A DNA stretch of 64,000 nt. Origin: Lepidostoma basale. Its lineage: Eukaryota; Arthropoda; Insecta; Trichoptera; Lepidostomatidae. The notes under the pieces are model-generated. The model did no database searches. It worked only from the letters and a program-made list of their open reading frames with translations, and was not told the DNA's origin. Where the stretch lies: NCBI GenBank assembly GCA_022606425.2, contig JAHDVF020000016.1, forward strand, positions 5,548,501 to 5,612,500, given 5' to 3'. Position 1 is the stretch's first letter. Every line of letters begins with the position of its first letter. Below, in pieces: positions 1 to 11,534 of the stretch. Both the position numbers and the translations under genes were made by a program.

Positions 1-65
1 CGGTCCATTATTTCAGTCTGCCCCATCGAGGAGATGGCACGATGGTTAGTTAGGTAGTTAGTTAC
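1..65 (+). mobile_element. RTE-like LINE, 3'-terminal scrap
   Basis: This is the last ~45 nt of the RTE-like element described at 58,492-61,547 (tccatt..ctgcc..ggagatggcacgatgg), followed by a decayed (TTAG)n tail. The loop of the terminal hairpin has mutated to ATCG. The copy is cut by the window edge, so its 5' extent is unknown. Confidence 0.75.
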
Positions 66-1019
66 CTATAATATAAATTCTAAAATTACGTAAAAAACGT
101 AGCAGGGAGGAGACAAAAGGAGAGACCATTGGGAGACGTTGGCTATTCCACTGCCAACATCTTGTCCCAGAGTGTGTGGATCCAAGATTGGGCTCTTTAG
201 CTATTATACATTAGAGACAGCCGATGATTACAATAAAATTTAGCTTTCGTATTTTATAAATTGTAAAATTATAAGAAATAGGGAGTTAAAAACGAAATCG
301 ATTATAAATTACTGTGAAAATTACAAAATTGCATACTAGATACAACGCCGAGGGGTGCAAACTATAATACATGTGTTCTGCAAGCGTAAACAACAAATTC
401 AATGAATTTGCAATAATTATTATGGTTACTTAGATAATAATTAAACGATGCTTGTGTTCAGAGCTTACATTAGCTGGTAGTATTAACCACATAAAGCTTT
501 ATAAAAACGTATTCTCGCTCTGTACCCATTCATATCCGTGGGAAAATGCTCTTAAAGTAAACGGACCATAAAATCACCACCGCTGAATTAAAACCATTTT
601 TTTGTATTAAGGAGTATTTTTGTGCTTCATCAAGATGATAATTCGTTCAAAGAAAACTGTAATATTTAACTATATAGACGGTAAAACAAAATCTACAATA
701 TTTCATTGTACAATACCACAGTAACAGTGCATCGACGTTAACTTCTATGGAAGTCTGCAGAAACTTTCTCAGGTAACTAAACAACAATAATACCGTTTTC
801 TATGAATGGTGTACCATAGACAAGATACACACTTTTCCATTTGTCATTTTCCACTACATAGCATGTTATACAATACATGATCACACTTTTGGCACATACC
901 AAATTTATATTACCTACCTTCAAATTATTTATGTTATTATTATACAAATTATCAATGTTGTTATTATAATTGAAATCTCTAATCAAAATTATTTCGTAAT
1001 ATAATATGTATTTAGTTTT
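66..1019. other. AT-rich sequence, no supported feature
   Basis: No splice-bounded reading frame, RNA gene or recognisable repeat is supported. The short open frame at 777-986 is Asn/Ile/Tyr-rich, as expected from AT-rich noncoding DNA. Confidence 0.5.
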
Positions 1020-1260
1020 ATTTCAATTGTTTTGTTAGTTTCGACCGGTTTCCGAAACTGGTCGAAACAGAAAAAAAAAACAAGTGGAATGAAAAAATAC
1101 GTACAGGTATTACATATACATTTTTTCATTATTACCTACTTACTTTGCCTCTTTCTAAACTGAGGAAGGGCGTCGTGGTCCGAAATATGTTTGTGAAAAC
1201 GCAAAAAAAAATTGTGAAAATACAATTTTGAAAAAAAAAAACATTCAAATTCAAAACTAT
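1020..1260 (+). repeat. Foldback-type repeat with decayed hammerhead-like core
   Basis: The block begins with a perfect small palindrome around gaccggtttccgaaactggtc. A hammerhead-like core follows at 1,160-1,192: CTGAGGA, a 4-bp stem (GGGC with GTCC), then GAAA, TATG and TT. The downstream text (gtttgtgaaaa..gtgaaaatacaat) matches 51,370-51,420, so both belong to one repeat family. Stem I is not convincing here. Confidence 0.5.
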
Positions 1261-2636
1261 TTTTCTTGTTCCATATGTAAAGGTCGGTTAAATAACTTCA
1301 CTTGTGTGTGAAAGAAGTATTATTATATTTAGGTAACATATGAATGTGATCTAATTATTAGGATATTTACAGAACACAACTCTTAAAGACAAGATTTTGC
1401 CGCCAATAGGATTATTTAGAAGAACGACACGAATCACTAACACAAAAATGTAAGAATTTGTATATTAAGCATTGCATAGAATTCTTTAGAATTTTGTGTT
1501 TATTGCGTAAACATCCAGGTTTGTTCGAACGTATCAAGATTACGTGGAACCTCCAGTGTGTATAAGGATTATATTGTATAATTCGAAACCACAAAGCCAT
1601 AGTAAATAACACCTGAGATTTACAACAGAAAAGTGTCAAAAGTAATATAAAGCAGAGTAACAAAGTACAGACTATAAACGTCATAAAAATACACAAGTTA
1701 TCAAACCATAGCCTTACGATATGTATTTATCGTTCAATGTACAATATTTTGATACGTAATAAAACAAGAATTTAAAGTTTTAAAATTAACGAAAAAAAAA
1801 TTTTCGATATAAATTAATTATAAATTCAAATGAGACCTGAAGAATCATAAATTTAATAGACTGTAAAATCTTGTTGTCTTTAAAGCTAATTTAAAATGTT
1901 GAACCATATAAACAAGTTTTTTCTGAATAGTTATTTGGATAAATAAATTTGATATATCTTTATTGCATTATTTTCAAAAACATATTGAACTAAATAAATA
2001 AAATTAAACTTTGTAATAGGAGTTTAGGTAAAATTTATAAAAATATTTTTTGTTAAAAAATGGAACTAAATTTGCAAAAGTTAATGATGTCCTTATAATA
2101 TGAAACTATTTATTATTTATTAAACAATGGTGTTAAACTTCATATTAAATAGTTAATACGCATGATAACGTCTTATATCTAGAAGTTTTATTTTATTTTA
2201 TGGTATATTTCAGATCTAAGCTGAAACCCCATCTTTTTACCAAATTTAAAACTTGCATATTTTTTCTATTATACTTTCTAACCGATCGCGAATAAAAATC
2301 AGATGCAACGTTCACATTTAGATTTAAAACACGCCTTAATGCGCCCTTGAGGTGATTACATTACAAAAACGGAGCTTTAAAAGTTAGCATATTATTATTC
2401 ATATGGAACACCTTAGCAAGGCGAAGCATGTCATACCCATAAAATAAAAAAAGGTATTTTTATTCGTTAATTTAGATGAACCTGATTTTGAAAATATAAA
2501 CATACAATGGCAGAATTACCAACTAGGAGATTTTTTTATTTTGTTATATTTATATTTACTTTCCTGGAAAATATGTCCTTAAGTAAGAAGGAATTTTACC
2601 AAAATAATTCTGAATACTATTTAAAATAATGAAAAT
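1261..2636. other. AT-rich sequence with scraps of the GAAACATGTC repeat family
   Basis: Pieces at about 2,105-2,200 and 2,395-2,460 match the repeat family described at 3,540-3,890: attaaacaatggtgttaaac with ttcatattaaat, and ccttagcaaggcgaagcatg with tcat. Nothing else is supported. Confidence 0.45.
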
Positions 2637-2910
2637 GTGCGACGAGGGGATTGATGTAAGACTGGGGGAAAGGGGAGAAGGGGGTCCATGCTAACAAGCT
2701 TTCAGAAGTAAATCGTTATGAGGCGAGAAGAACCTGCCCACGCATTTGAGTATCGAATGGAGGGGAAGAGGGGAAGTGATGAAATGAGACTTATCGCTCA
2801 TTATTATGACCCGAGGTAAGTACCTCACAACTATCACGAGGCGGGATGCACCTACCCGCGCGGGTTCAATAACAGCAATGGGAACACGCCGTGAGACCTA
2901 CAGCTTGATT
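2637..2910. repeat. Purine/GC-rich block with two related 38-nt units
   Basis: The block is G+A rich and clearly richer in GC than its flanks. It holds two related units at about 2,716-2,755 and 2,828-2,870, each reading tat..(c)gaggcg.ga.g.acct.cccacgc/cccgcg. The units look like ends or subrepeats of an unidentified mobile element. No reading frame with splice signals is convincing, although a GAG|GTAAGT donor-like site occurs at 2,813. Confidence 0.35.
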
Positions 2911-3033
2911 CATAACTGACTCCGTTCAAATGGAAAAATAAATAAATCGCATTTACTTCATCGTACCAAATGAAAGATTCGTCAAATGCAAAATTATTTG
3001 ATAATCATAAGACAAGACGATGAATATCTAAGA

Positions 3034-3181
3034 GAGTGTACGTTAAAGATACGAATGGAGTAAAGATGACCAGATTGATCAAAATTTAAACGTCGGCCAT
3101 GTCAGAAGTCGGATGAATCGTTGTTCGTGTATGACTCGTTGGGTGAATATAGGTTGATCGGGATATAGAGTAATATGGCTG
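3034..3181 (+). pseudogene. RTE-like LINE C-terminal fragment, old
   Basis: Despite many substitutions and indels, the fragment follows the RTE 3' region in order: gtgtacgttaaagat, cagattgatcaaaat, cgtcggccatgtcagaagtc, gtatgactcgttgggtgaat. These correspond to the stretch encoding VYVND..DQINQILNVGHVRS..MTR.MN. The tail and terminal hairpin are missing, and it is clearly older than the copies near 56-63 kb. Confidence 0.65.
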
Positions 3182-3539
3182 AAAATCTAAGCAGCATACC
3201 ATCTAGAACGTGCTTCACCGGAAGGATAGGCAGATGAAAGTGATCACAATATTTCTCTATTCAACAAATTTCACAGTCTGTGATGTACGCACGTCAATTT
3301 AGTCGACTTGTTTATATTGAAGATATTTATAATCCGATTTTTTTCTGTATTTTGTTCGAATTCACACTCCATTCACATCGTTCACGTGTGCTTTCATTAT
3401 AAATCGGAATAATTTTCTTCACACTATCTAAGTAAACGTTTCATAATTATTTTTGAATTATTTTTTAAGATTCGGAGGAAAGATTTTGCCTCTACTGCAA
3501 TTGTACAAAATTCATAGTTATTTTGCGAATTAAATGATT

Positions 3540-3890
3540 AAATTTCAAAATGTTTATTGTTAGTTAATTAATATAAATTATCAAATGTTAAACATTTGAT
3601 AATGCCTTAGAAGGGCGAAACATGTCATTCCATATAAAATTTAATAAAACTCCTAGAAGACAGATGTTTTCATTTATATTAATTATTTGTTAGAATTCGG
3701 AAGAATCGATGTGCGTGTATGACTCGTTGTATGAATGTGGAGGAACTAGAGAGGTGTGTCAAGATAGAGTAGTCTGGCAGTCCATTATCTCTGCCTACCC
3801 CTGCGAGGAAACGGCGTGATGGTTTATTTGTATAATTATTTAATATGGAGTTTTACATCATTGTTCAAAAAACAATAAATTAATTGTAAT
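3540..3890 (+). repeat. GAAACATGTC repeat (hammerhead-like family 2), interrupted
   Basis: The left half holds a hammerhead-like core at 3,596-3,626: TTGATAA, stem GCCTT/AAGGGC, GAAA, CATG, TC. It is followed by aataaaactcctagaag and gttttcatttatatt. The right half (3,838-3,885) is taatatggagttttacatca plus ttgttc..aacaataaat. The same pair of half-sites recurs near 31.0, 32.2 and 40.2 kb. An RTE scrap (3,692-3,823) separates the halves. Confidence 0.6.
3692..3823 (+). mobile_element. RTE-like LINE 3' fragment nested in another repeat
   Basis: It matches the RTE 3' end from agaatcgatgtgcgtg through ctgcctacccctgcgaggaa to acggcgtgatggt. The terminal hairpin loop is TGCG, a UNCG variant. The flanks share ttatttgt (3,683-3,690 and about 3,824-3,831), a plausible short target duplication. 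No TTAG tail remains. Confidence 0.75.
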
Positions 3891-3986
3891 GTTTTATTGG
3901 GAACAGCCATTTTGTATTTATCAGTATACATAGAAAGATTTTTTCGATATTTTGAACAAATGTTACATACTATACGTATTTTTTAG

Positions 3987-4216
3987 CGAAGGCGAAGAAG
4001 CTTCTAGAGCACCTTGCCTGGCAAGTCAGTCAGAACGAGGCGTCTTCTCACGGGAGCAGATCTAGATACGGCGGAGTGTGTGAATGTACCGAAAAGGTTA
4101 CACAATCCATCACCATTTGCGGTTTCATACAATCTGATACCTTTAGAAATAGGAAGATCAAGGTGCGTCATTGTAATCACATTTCCCAACGGAGATGACA
4201 TTTGTCGATTAACCAT
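3987..4216. other. Exon-like block, strand unresolved
   Basis: GC content rises sharply over about 220 nt, and long frames are open on both strands. On plus, 3,987-4,162 is flanked by an acceptor-like ttttttag and a donor-like AAG|GTGCGT and stays open in one frame (KAKKLLEHLAWQ..). On minus, an ATG at 4,216 opens 70 codons (MVNRQMSSPLGN..) to a stop at 4,004. I recognise neither product. A conserved exon or a regulatory block are both possible. Confidence 0.35.
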
Positions 4217-4637
4217 ATTGAATTACCTAAATACGTTTGACATTTACACGCTTATCTGGCTAAAGGAACTAAGAAATTTTTATTAAGATTAACATAATCT
4301 TCTCGGTAATCGTAATCGTGTTACATTTTTCGTGACTTACATTTACATACGCGTTATGTAAACACGTGTTTCACCCACGAGGTACAAATTAGGTACTCGC
4401 AAAGGTACTAAACAATCAGAATACTAATTGAAACTCAAATAGAAACACATCACGATTTACATACGATACATACAACTACCAAGGTAATAAAGATATCTTT
4501 GTGCAGGTAACTTCAAAAATACACAATGGAAGAAAACCGTTAATAAAATTAGCATGTTACTGATTAATTGAATTTAAACAGACATTCATCGACAATGGGC
4601 TGAATTATGCTTTAAGTAAATAAATCAAATAACTTAC

Positions 4638-5240
4638 TTCGTAACTTTTCGATACTTCTGTTTTCTCCATTGGCTTCAGGGTTGGTACAACTGGTTCGGA
4701 GGATTTTTCGCTCTTCATTCGCGGTAACGTGTTATTCTTCCTAGTTCCCAGATCGTGATTCCCGACTAGACTCTCCCTCGAAGGCAACAGCTCCTTATTC
4801 GTTAACAAGCCTAAGCCTTGTTTTTGCAACGAAGATGATGAATTCTTCGGAAGAGTGCTAGTTTTTTGGGCTGCAACGCGAGGCGGTTTCGGAAGAGGTT
4901 GGCCATTTTCGATCACAGGAGAAACGGGGGTGCATCTTCCACTACGAGGGAGACTTCCGGTAGAGCCAATTTTCTGCAGTCCAGATGGTGGTTTTTCTTC
5001 TGAATTTTTTGTGGATGGCTTTTGGAGGCTATTCGTGCAACCGGCTTTCATGGCACTACTGACAATACCATTCTTCTTCAGCCCGCTGATGATGGCGCTC
5101 TTCTTCAGCTCAGTGATTGAGCCAGTCTTCTGTGCGGTGGGAGATTTGGATTGAATGTTCTGGGCGCGCGTGGTGACTGGTTTGGGCGGGAGCGTGGAAA
5201 CATCGCCGGCCTCTTTGCGCTTGTATCGAAATTTTATCAT
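4638..5240 (-). CDS. First coding exon of an unidentified Ser/Lys/Pro-rich protein
   Basis: ATG at 5,240 opens 201 codons that end in GAA at the donor GAA|GTAAGT (4,637-4,632), phase 0, so the gene continues leftward, beyond anything I can identify. The peptide starts MIKFRYKRKEAG and is basic, low in complexity and probably disordered. It has repeated short units such as SGLKKNG, SGLQKIGSTGSLPRSG and SSLQKQG, and several S/T-P sites. There is no signal peptide or membrane segment. Such GLxK/SLPR repeats occur in cytoskeletal linker proteins, and neuron navigator/sickie is one guess, unsupported by any domain here. An ATG start is preferred because a TATA-like box and an Inr lie 135-165 nt upstream. 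The AG just before the ATG (ttacaccaag) has a poor pyrimidine tract, but an internal exon cannot be excluded. Confidence 0.7.
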
Positions 5241-5369
5241 CTTGGTGTAATAAACTCCTCTTTATATCATAAACGAAGCATGTGTTTTGTGATTCAAAAC
5301 ATTTCTACACTTTAAACTGTTCACTACTCCATGAGAGTCAAACGGAATACTAGTTCTTTCGATTTACAG

Positions 5370-5410
5370 TCACTGAGCAGTAACTGGACATTTTTCGTCA
5401 TTTATTCGGT
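5370..5410 (-). promoter_or_regulatory. TATA-like box plus Inr core promoter
   Basis: On the minus strand, ATAAAT (5,405-5,400) lies 31 nt upstream of the A in gctcagtgac (A at 5,374). TCAGT is the arthropod initiator consensus. A start there gives a 5' leader of about 134 nt before the ATG at 5,240. The spacing is what the family of TATA/Inr promoters requires; use of the site is inference. Confidence 0.5.
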
Positions 5411-5491
5411 CGTATATTATCTGAAGACACAAAATTATATAATGAAACGTGTGGCTGGACATGATACGTAAACGCGAGAAGAGAAATAAGT

Positions 5492-5513
5492 AAAAAAAAA
5501 AGGGGGGGGGGGG
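5492..5513 (+). repeat. A10-G12 homopolymer junction
   Basis: Ten A are followed by twelve G. Such tracts are length-unstable and prone to sequencing or assembly error. Confidence 0.9.
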
Positions 5514-5779
5514 CGAATCTACCTGACTGCGAGCAAAATTTGAGAACAAAAAATGGCGTCTTCCCCTCGGGGATTAAAAATAATGATAACAGGTACCTCG
5601 TTCTCCCTACTACCCCCACCCTTGGACTTCTAAACAGGTAGAACTAATAGATTTGGCGCTAAAACTATGTATGTTTGAATGTTTGTTATGAAATAGAAGT
5701 ATATATAAATATATTTTTAAACAATTCAAATAATTTAATGTATGCAGTCAATCTTACAGCGTTACAACTTTATAAGTGT

Positions 5780-5935
5780 TTATTGTTTAATTTATTAAAC
5801 AATGATCTAAAACTTCATATTAAATATTGAGTTTTACGACAGTTCAATAACTTGTTTCATAATTGAAGGCACTATCAAATGACAATCGTCAAATATCATT
5901 CCCATAAAATGATAAAATCTTTTAAAAAAACACAC
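5780..5935. repeat. Scrap of hammerhead-like family 2 repeat
   Basis: ttaaacaatgatctaaaact with tcatattaaat matches the half-site seen at 2.1 and 32.15 kb. On the minus strand atttgatagtgccttcaatt (5,863-5,882) resembles the first part of the family's core but lacks GAAACATGTC. Confidence 0.4.
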
Positions 5936-6235
5936 TATCAATATTATATAATTGAGAAGAATTGACAAAAAAAAATTACCGATTATGAAATATAGATATT
6001 ATGAATATTGTCTAAACAAAGCGTATTTCAGTAAAGCGAAATATGAATTAATGGCATTAAACAAAATATTAATAGAACTGTACCAACACACGAAACAATT
6101 ATTACAACTAGTATTGTTACTAACAAACAATATTCAGTTGGGCAGGTTCGTATCATACATCCAGCCTATTAACACGTAATCGATATTAACCTTTCACATA
6201 TGAACTAAGCCTTTCCTCGAATCACTGTTCACTTT

Positions 6236-6500
6236 TAGCATAAAAAAATAAACGCCGACCTCGACACACGTAGCGTAAACTTGCCGACAAATTCAGTCTC
6301 GCCAGAGAGGCAAAATAACACTGAGTATCGAAAACGAACGAGAGGCGCGCGGACACTGGGCTCTGGGACGGCGGCGACCACGTGATACCGTGAGTCCAGG
6401 TAGAGCCAGGTATACCTTTTCGATCCCATTGTTACGCCGGCCTTTCCAATATAGATTTTAAATCTCGCGCAAGAAAGGAATGACACACGTGCACGAGTAT
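6236..6500. promoter_or_regulatory. GC-richer block, promoter- or enhancer-like
   Basis: Local GC is well above the flanks and CpG is frequent. A CACGTG E-box lies at 6,379-6,384. Minus strand is open for 83 codons, but there is no splice site or recognisable domain. I prefer a regulatory reading. Confidence 0.3.
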
Positions 6501-9290
6501 TCTGAAATTTGTATTGTCTCTTTGATATATAGCATTTTGACGTGATGTTTGGTTAGATAACGCGTAACGTTTTACGACCAAGGAGATTCTGTGCCTTCAA
6601 AGGTGCCCTTTTTTCTACAAGCGTATTTATCAAGTGAATTACGGTGTTTTGACAAATTTGTTGAGCGATTTCCGGCGCATTTAAAAATATACCTGAAGCG
6701 TGGTGAATTCAACCAATTCTGAAACAATGCACCAGAAAGATTCGAATAGATAACAAACCAAAAAATACTATAATTAAATAAAAATATATTATTTAATAAA
6801 TAGCTTGATTGAAAATAGTACAAAAAGGATACTCCTTCATATAATTTACGAACGATTTCAACAGAGATACTTCCATCATCAGATCAATAAATTAACATTA
6901 TACTATACGAATACAAATACGTTTTTATTTTTAAAATCGGTGATACATTAGTAAATAAATATACCCGAAATGAAATCTGGCGGTGGAGGTCCATATTGAT
7001 TTATATATAATACATATTTTTTATATAATATGTCTGTAAATATCTGTGTAATATATACCATATATTTGCAAGATTATATGTTATATTGTATAAAAAAGAA
7101 TGTAACAAATTTTACTTTTTACGAGCAATTTTTCATCAATGTGTTACAATGTCGTTTTAAATTATTGTTCGTTTTTTAAGACACGCATAAAACGAGAAGC
7201 CACCGAGCCTCAGAAATCAAATATTTACGAGCAAATATCTTTCAAGTGTCGAAAATTTCTGCGAAATGTACTCAAGTGTTCTGCGTTATTTATGAGAAAA
7301 CGAGAGAGCACATTGGATCAACTGACTCGAGGAACGCAAGCGCGGTGAATCAGGCTGGAGGAATGCCGGACGCTTCCTCAGAGGTTCGAATATTTCCGAT
7401 ATGAAACATAACCATGAGAAATTTCGGTACAGGAATGCTCTATAATGAACCCATCAATGGACAATGCGACGGTTATCCAAGTTATTTCATAGCAGGAATA
7501 CGAGCGTGCATTCTAAAGAACAAGAGAAAATGCTGTACACCAAATAATCAATTCACTAACTAACCCTAAAGCTGTTTTTCATGAGGGGTAGGCAAAGGAA
7601 AAGCTAACATGACATTTATATTTTACCATAGTTAACTGATTTCCAAAACTCTATAAAACTAAAAATATAATATAACACATTGTATTGAACCATAGCATTA
7701 AATATGTACCGTCTACAAAGAGTCCTTCTCTTTTAATATTAATTATTTTGAAACGTTTACACGTAAAAGGAGTCTTTCTAATGAAAATTTGATCAAAAAT
7801 AAATAAAGGGTAACGTTATTTTCTAATCATTTTAAAATTTTACAAATCTTTGACATTTAACGTAAATTTTTCACAATTATAGTTTATCAATTAATTTTTT
7901 TTTAAATACCAATTTGATAGCGATTTTCTCTGCCATTTTTGATATTGTGTTCGATTCATAACCTTCACACATATGATTTTCTTATTCATCGTTTTACATG
8001 CCAAAATCATCTTAGCTATCCTTTCCAGATTTCGTCTTTACCTACTGTATATTCTTTGTGTACTATATTTTGAATGTTTGATGGATAGATCTCAACTTTA
8101 TCACGTTTATTGTGTATTCTGTATATCTTTTATCAGTTATGCTTGTGACTTACGAGTATGTTTATTGAAGGAATATAAATTACGAAAATTCTTGTAACAG
8201 TTTCCACATGCTACTCGTATTTCGCATCGTGCGCAATACAAATCGTCTTTCATTTTCCACTAAAGGACAAGTCAGTATTTAGCATGAATAAGATTACTTT
8301 GTTACTAGAAAACACTCGTGAAGTCTTATTCGTGACTCGATCCCGTCAGACTCAACAGCACTGAATATTATTCAAAAAACCATCGTGAGTGAACCGAATT
8401 ATTTCAAACTACCTATGCAGTGTATTACTTAGAGACTGTGATTGAATTATTATTTAAATGTCTAATGATAATCATAGGTGGGTTGACGTTAATGGTTTAT
8501 TTATGTTTCCTCAATCAAAAATTCCCCACACTACTAAAACTCATGGTCTTCATCTTCGACAAATATCGCAACAGAAATTAGTGTGTCGTATAAATTTGAA
8601 TATGTTTCTATTCAACAACAAGCAACAATTCTCAGAACAAGATTTTAGAAATCAAACATTTTGAATGATTGAAATTCTAAGAAACCGACGATCTTTTAAT
8701 GTAATATTGTATTTTGTTAAAAACTCCAAACATGGTTAGTTTTTTTCTGTATAAACATACAATTATGACTAATACCTATAACCCACAGCACTTAATGGCC
8801 GGAGACTTCATGTGGTTTTGAATCATCAAACGGAATGGGTGGTCATACAACCAAAACCAATTACTCCCATAGAATTATAAAATCAAGGTTACAGTTCCTT
8901 AAATTATAACACCGAAAGTTATGAACGAGAGGTTGTCTTACCGCATCGAACAGATTAAGGTTGGAAACGCGAATTTTATATGCAGTTATGCCTGATTTCT
9001 CGGGTTGCGTTTTTTGTTCAAACTTATCATAATAACAGAGAGGTGAGAACGAAATCGCGAAGGCTGCCTTCTAAGAATAAAGCCGTAAGCCAATTCTTGT
9101 CACCCATCAATTACAATGAACGACTCGTGCTACACGGTTCTAAGGTTCGGCTCCGACTTGGTACAGCACTAAGCGCCCACATGTAAAACTAAAGTACGAC
9201 ACATATACAATCATCGAATGAAAACAAAAGTCGATATCTCCATATTAACACACAATGTGTAAATATAATTTGTCTTGTCTGACATTAATC
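6501..9290. other. AT-rich intron or intergenic DNA
   Basis: Short open frames here have no domain and no good splice boundaries. Around 7,558-7,605 actaaccctaaa..gaggggtaggca may be a very decayed minus-strand RTE 3' end. Nothing else is supported. Confidence 0.4.
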
Positions 9291-9590
9291 ACAAGCGGAT
9301 CGGAGTATGTTTGGCCGATGCCCGGACAGGGGAAGTATGACGCGCGACGTGCCTGAAGTGCCCACGCTCTGTTTAGGAAAAATTACGTAAATGTCATCTC
9401 GAGTATTATGAATATTTTGCCTATTTGAGATTTATTAAGTAATTTTCACGTTTTTTAGTGTGGGCCGTTATTGCAGTCGTAATTAGACGCCTTGTTAATC
9501 GTCGATTTAGGTCGTATGCTTAATTAATAGCGAGGGTGTGCGGGATCGAGGCAGATCGCGGCTGTTATCTACAGTAGCGAGGTTTTAACT
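9291..9590. promoter_or_regulatory. Candidate conserved noncoding element
   Basis: Two GC-richer blocks (about 9,295-9,372 and 9,465-9,585) lie in AT-rich DNA. They have high sequence complexity and no sustained frame. TAAT-core homeodomain-type sites occur (cgtaattag, gcttaattaatag). This is the look of a developmental enhancer in an insect intron; conservation is untested. Confidence 0.3.
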
Positions 9591-9946
9591 TATCTGATCA
9601 TAAAATTGATTTTTTTATTAAAATTATTGCTGAATAGTTAAATTTTATTGAGCACCGAAACGCTCACACAAAAATTCGAAAGACATTGGTTTGAAAATAT
9701 TTGGATTACCTCATAGTTTAAATATTTTTAAGTAACAAACATATATTACAAATATTATAATGTAAGACATGTTGAAGTTGGAATATTCAAATGGATTCGT
9801 GTCAGTTTTTTTCAAGAGAAGCTAAATTAAAAAAAAAAAGTTATTTTTTTAGAGGCTTTAGGATTTAAGGATTTAAATCAATGGAATTAGAATTTATTAT
9901 ACAATTTTCAAATAGCTCATTATTATGAAGACGGAATCTGGTCGTG

Positions 9947-10013
9947 TCCAGGCTCGAACCCAAGTCCCCTGGATCAGAAGCTAAGCATTCTATCCCCTAG
10001 ACCACCACCCGAT
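9947..10013 (-). pseudogene. tRNA-like sequence (SINE head or tRNA pseudogene)
   Basis: On the minus strand, tggtctaggggatagaat fits an A box and ggttcgagcc is an exact B box. Between them, a 7-nt loop cttctga would give anticodon TCT (Arg-like). The anticodon stem (cttag/tccag) and T stem pair poorly, so an intact tRNA is unlikely. Confidence 0.45.
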
Positions 10014-11534
10014 TATTATTTTAGATAAAATAATTGGAACAACATTTTATTTAGATGCCATTACTACATTAAAAGACCCGATGAAAACGAATAGTTTTGA
10101 AACCAGTCAGCAGTAAAATTGATAATGGCTAAAAAGTATTAAAATATAAATCAGTAAATCAAGTATGGTTATAATGTGTAACCACAGAGTTAATGTCGTT
10201 CATGATTAATATTACATAAATGGAACTCCACGACCACCCTGTAAATTGAGTTTAAAAAACTGTTGTCATATTGAAATTCAGGTGGTATTGTCGAGGGTTC
10301 AGAAGTCGTTAGCATAAAGAACAATTGAGCAAATAGTCGGGCGTTCGATGGCTGTAATTACCATTCAGAGAGCGGTCTTCTCGGTAGGAGAATTATTGAA
10401 AAGGTGACTTGAATTTGTAGAACTCCAAAGCTATTTGCATTCAAGGTGAAGCGCTTATACCAGCGGCTAACAATTCCCATATAAGAGACATAGCAGGCTG
10501 TTGATGGTCTTGTTTATTTAATTGAGCAAAGTATATGATGCTATGTACTCACGCACAACAACTGCTAAAATTATTTACATACAAGTATGGTAACCGAAAA
10601 ATGATCGAGCATATTTTGTGCAATTTTATAATGAACTAAATATTTAATACTAGTAATTTAATTAAAGAATCAAATGAAGATATTTATAAATGGATAATTC
10701 AGATAACTGAACGAAATATGGAATTCTCTTAAGTAAAGTGATTTGAAATAAAGATTTTTTTTTTATTTCTCGTAACAGTTGCTACAAAATGTATCATAAT
10801 GATACACGGTCAGAATTTTTTATGTACTTAAACTATATATTTAAATTTAGAATGCTTTTCACAAACAAATGCAAATCACTTGCAAAATGGATTCCAAAAT
10901 ACACGGGTTTTGGGCAATGAAAGTTTTATTTAATAGATTTCATTAGAAATGTATAATTTCTGTTGCTTATTATCAATTAGTAAAAGTAAAAAAGATTTTT
11001 TTTTAATAAATATTTTACTTCAATAAATTTAAAAGTACTATATGCATTATTTTAACCGCATATTAATCGGTGAATCAACCTGCCTTTGTCATATTGCATG
11101 ACATTAAAATTATAACATTAATAGCCTCGTTAGGCGGATGTGTTGATGTGACATAAAATTTCTAGCCAACTCTGTTGCAATGCATAAAAATAATTTAAAT
11201 AGAAACACTATCGGAACACAGAGTTTCCATGAAAAACCAAATTCGATTAAAAGTTAGCAGAATCGGTTCTCCAATCGGCATGTTTTATTGCCAGTGTGCA
11301 ATACCTCCGCTGTGTGCAGTACCTACTCGGCAAGCTTTTCGAATGTTGCCCCATAAAAACTTGGCAACCTAATAATAATTGTATACATAATATGTAATGA
11401 GACATATATTTGGAACCGGTTATCGAATAAACTCACTCTGGTCTCTTCGTTACAACGGGGTTAAGGCGCCTATTACACTATCCCAACCGTAAAATGCAAT
11501 ATTGAATGCAAAACAATGCAAATGTATCAAAATT
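10014..11534. other. AT-rich sequence, no supported feature
   Basis: No exon, RNA gene or repeat that I can support. Confidence 0.4.

Noticed and set aside
5398..5619. 73-codon minus frame overlapping the TATA/Inr region
   Set aside because: It crosses the A10-G12 homopolymer and the inferred promoter; no domain.
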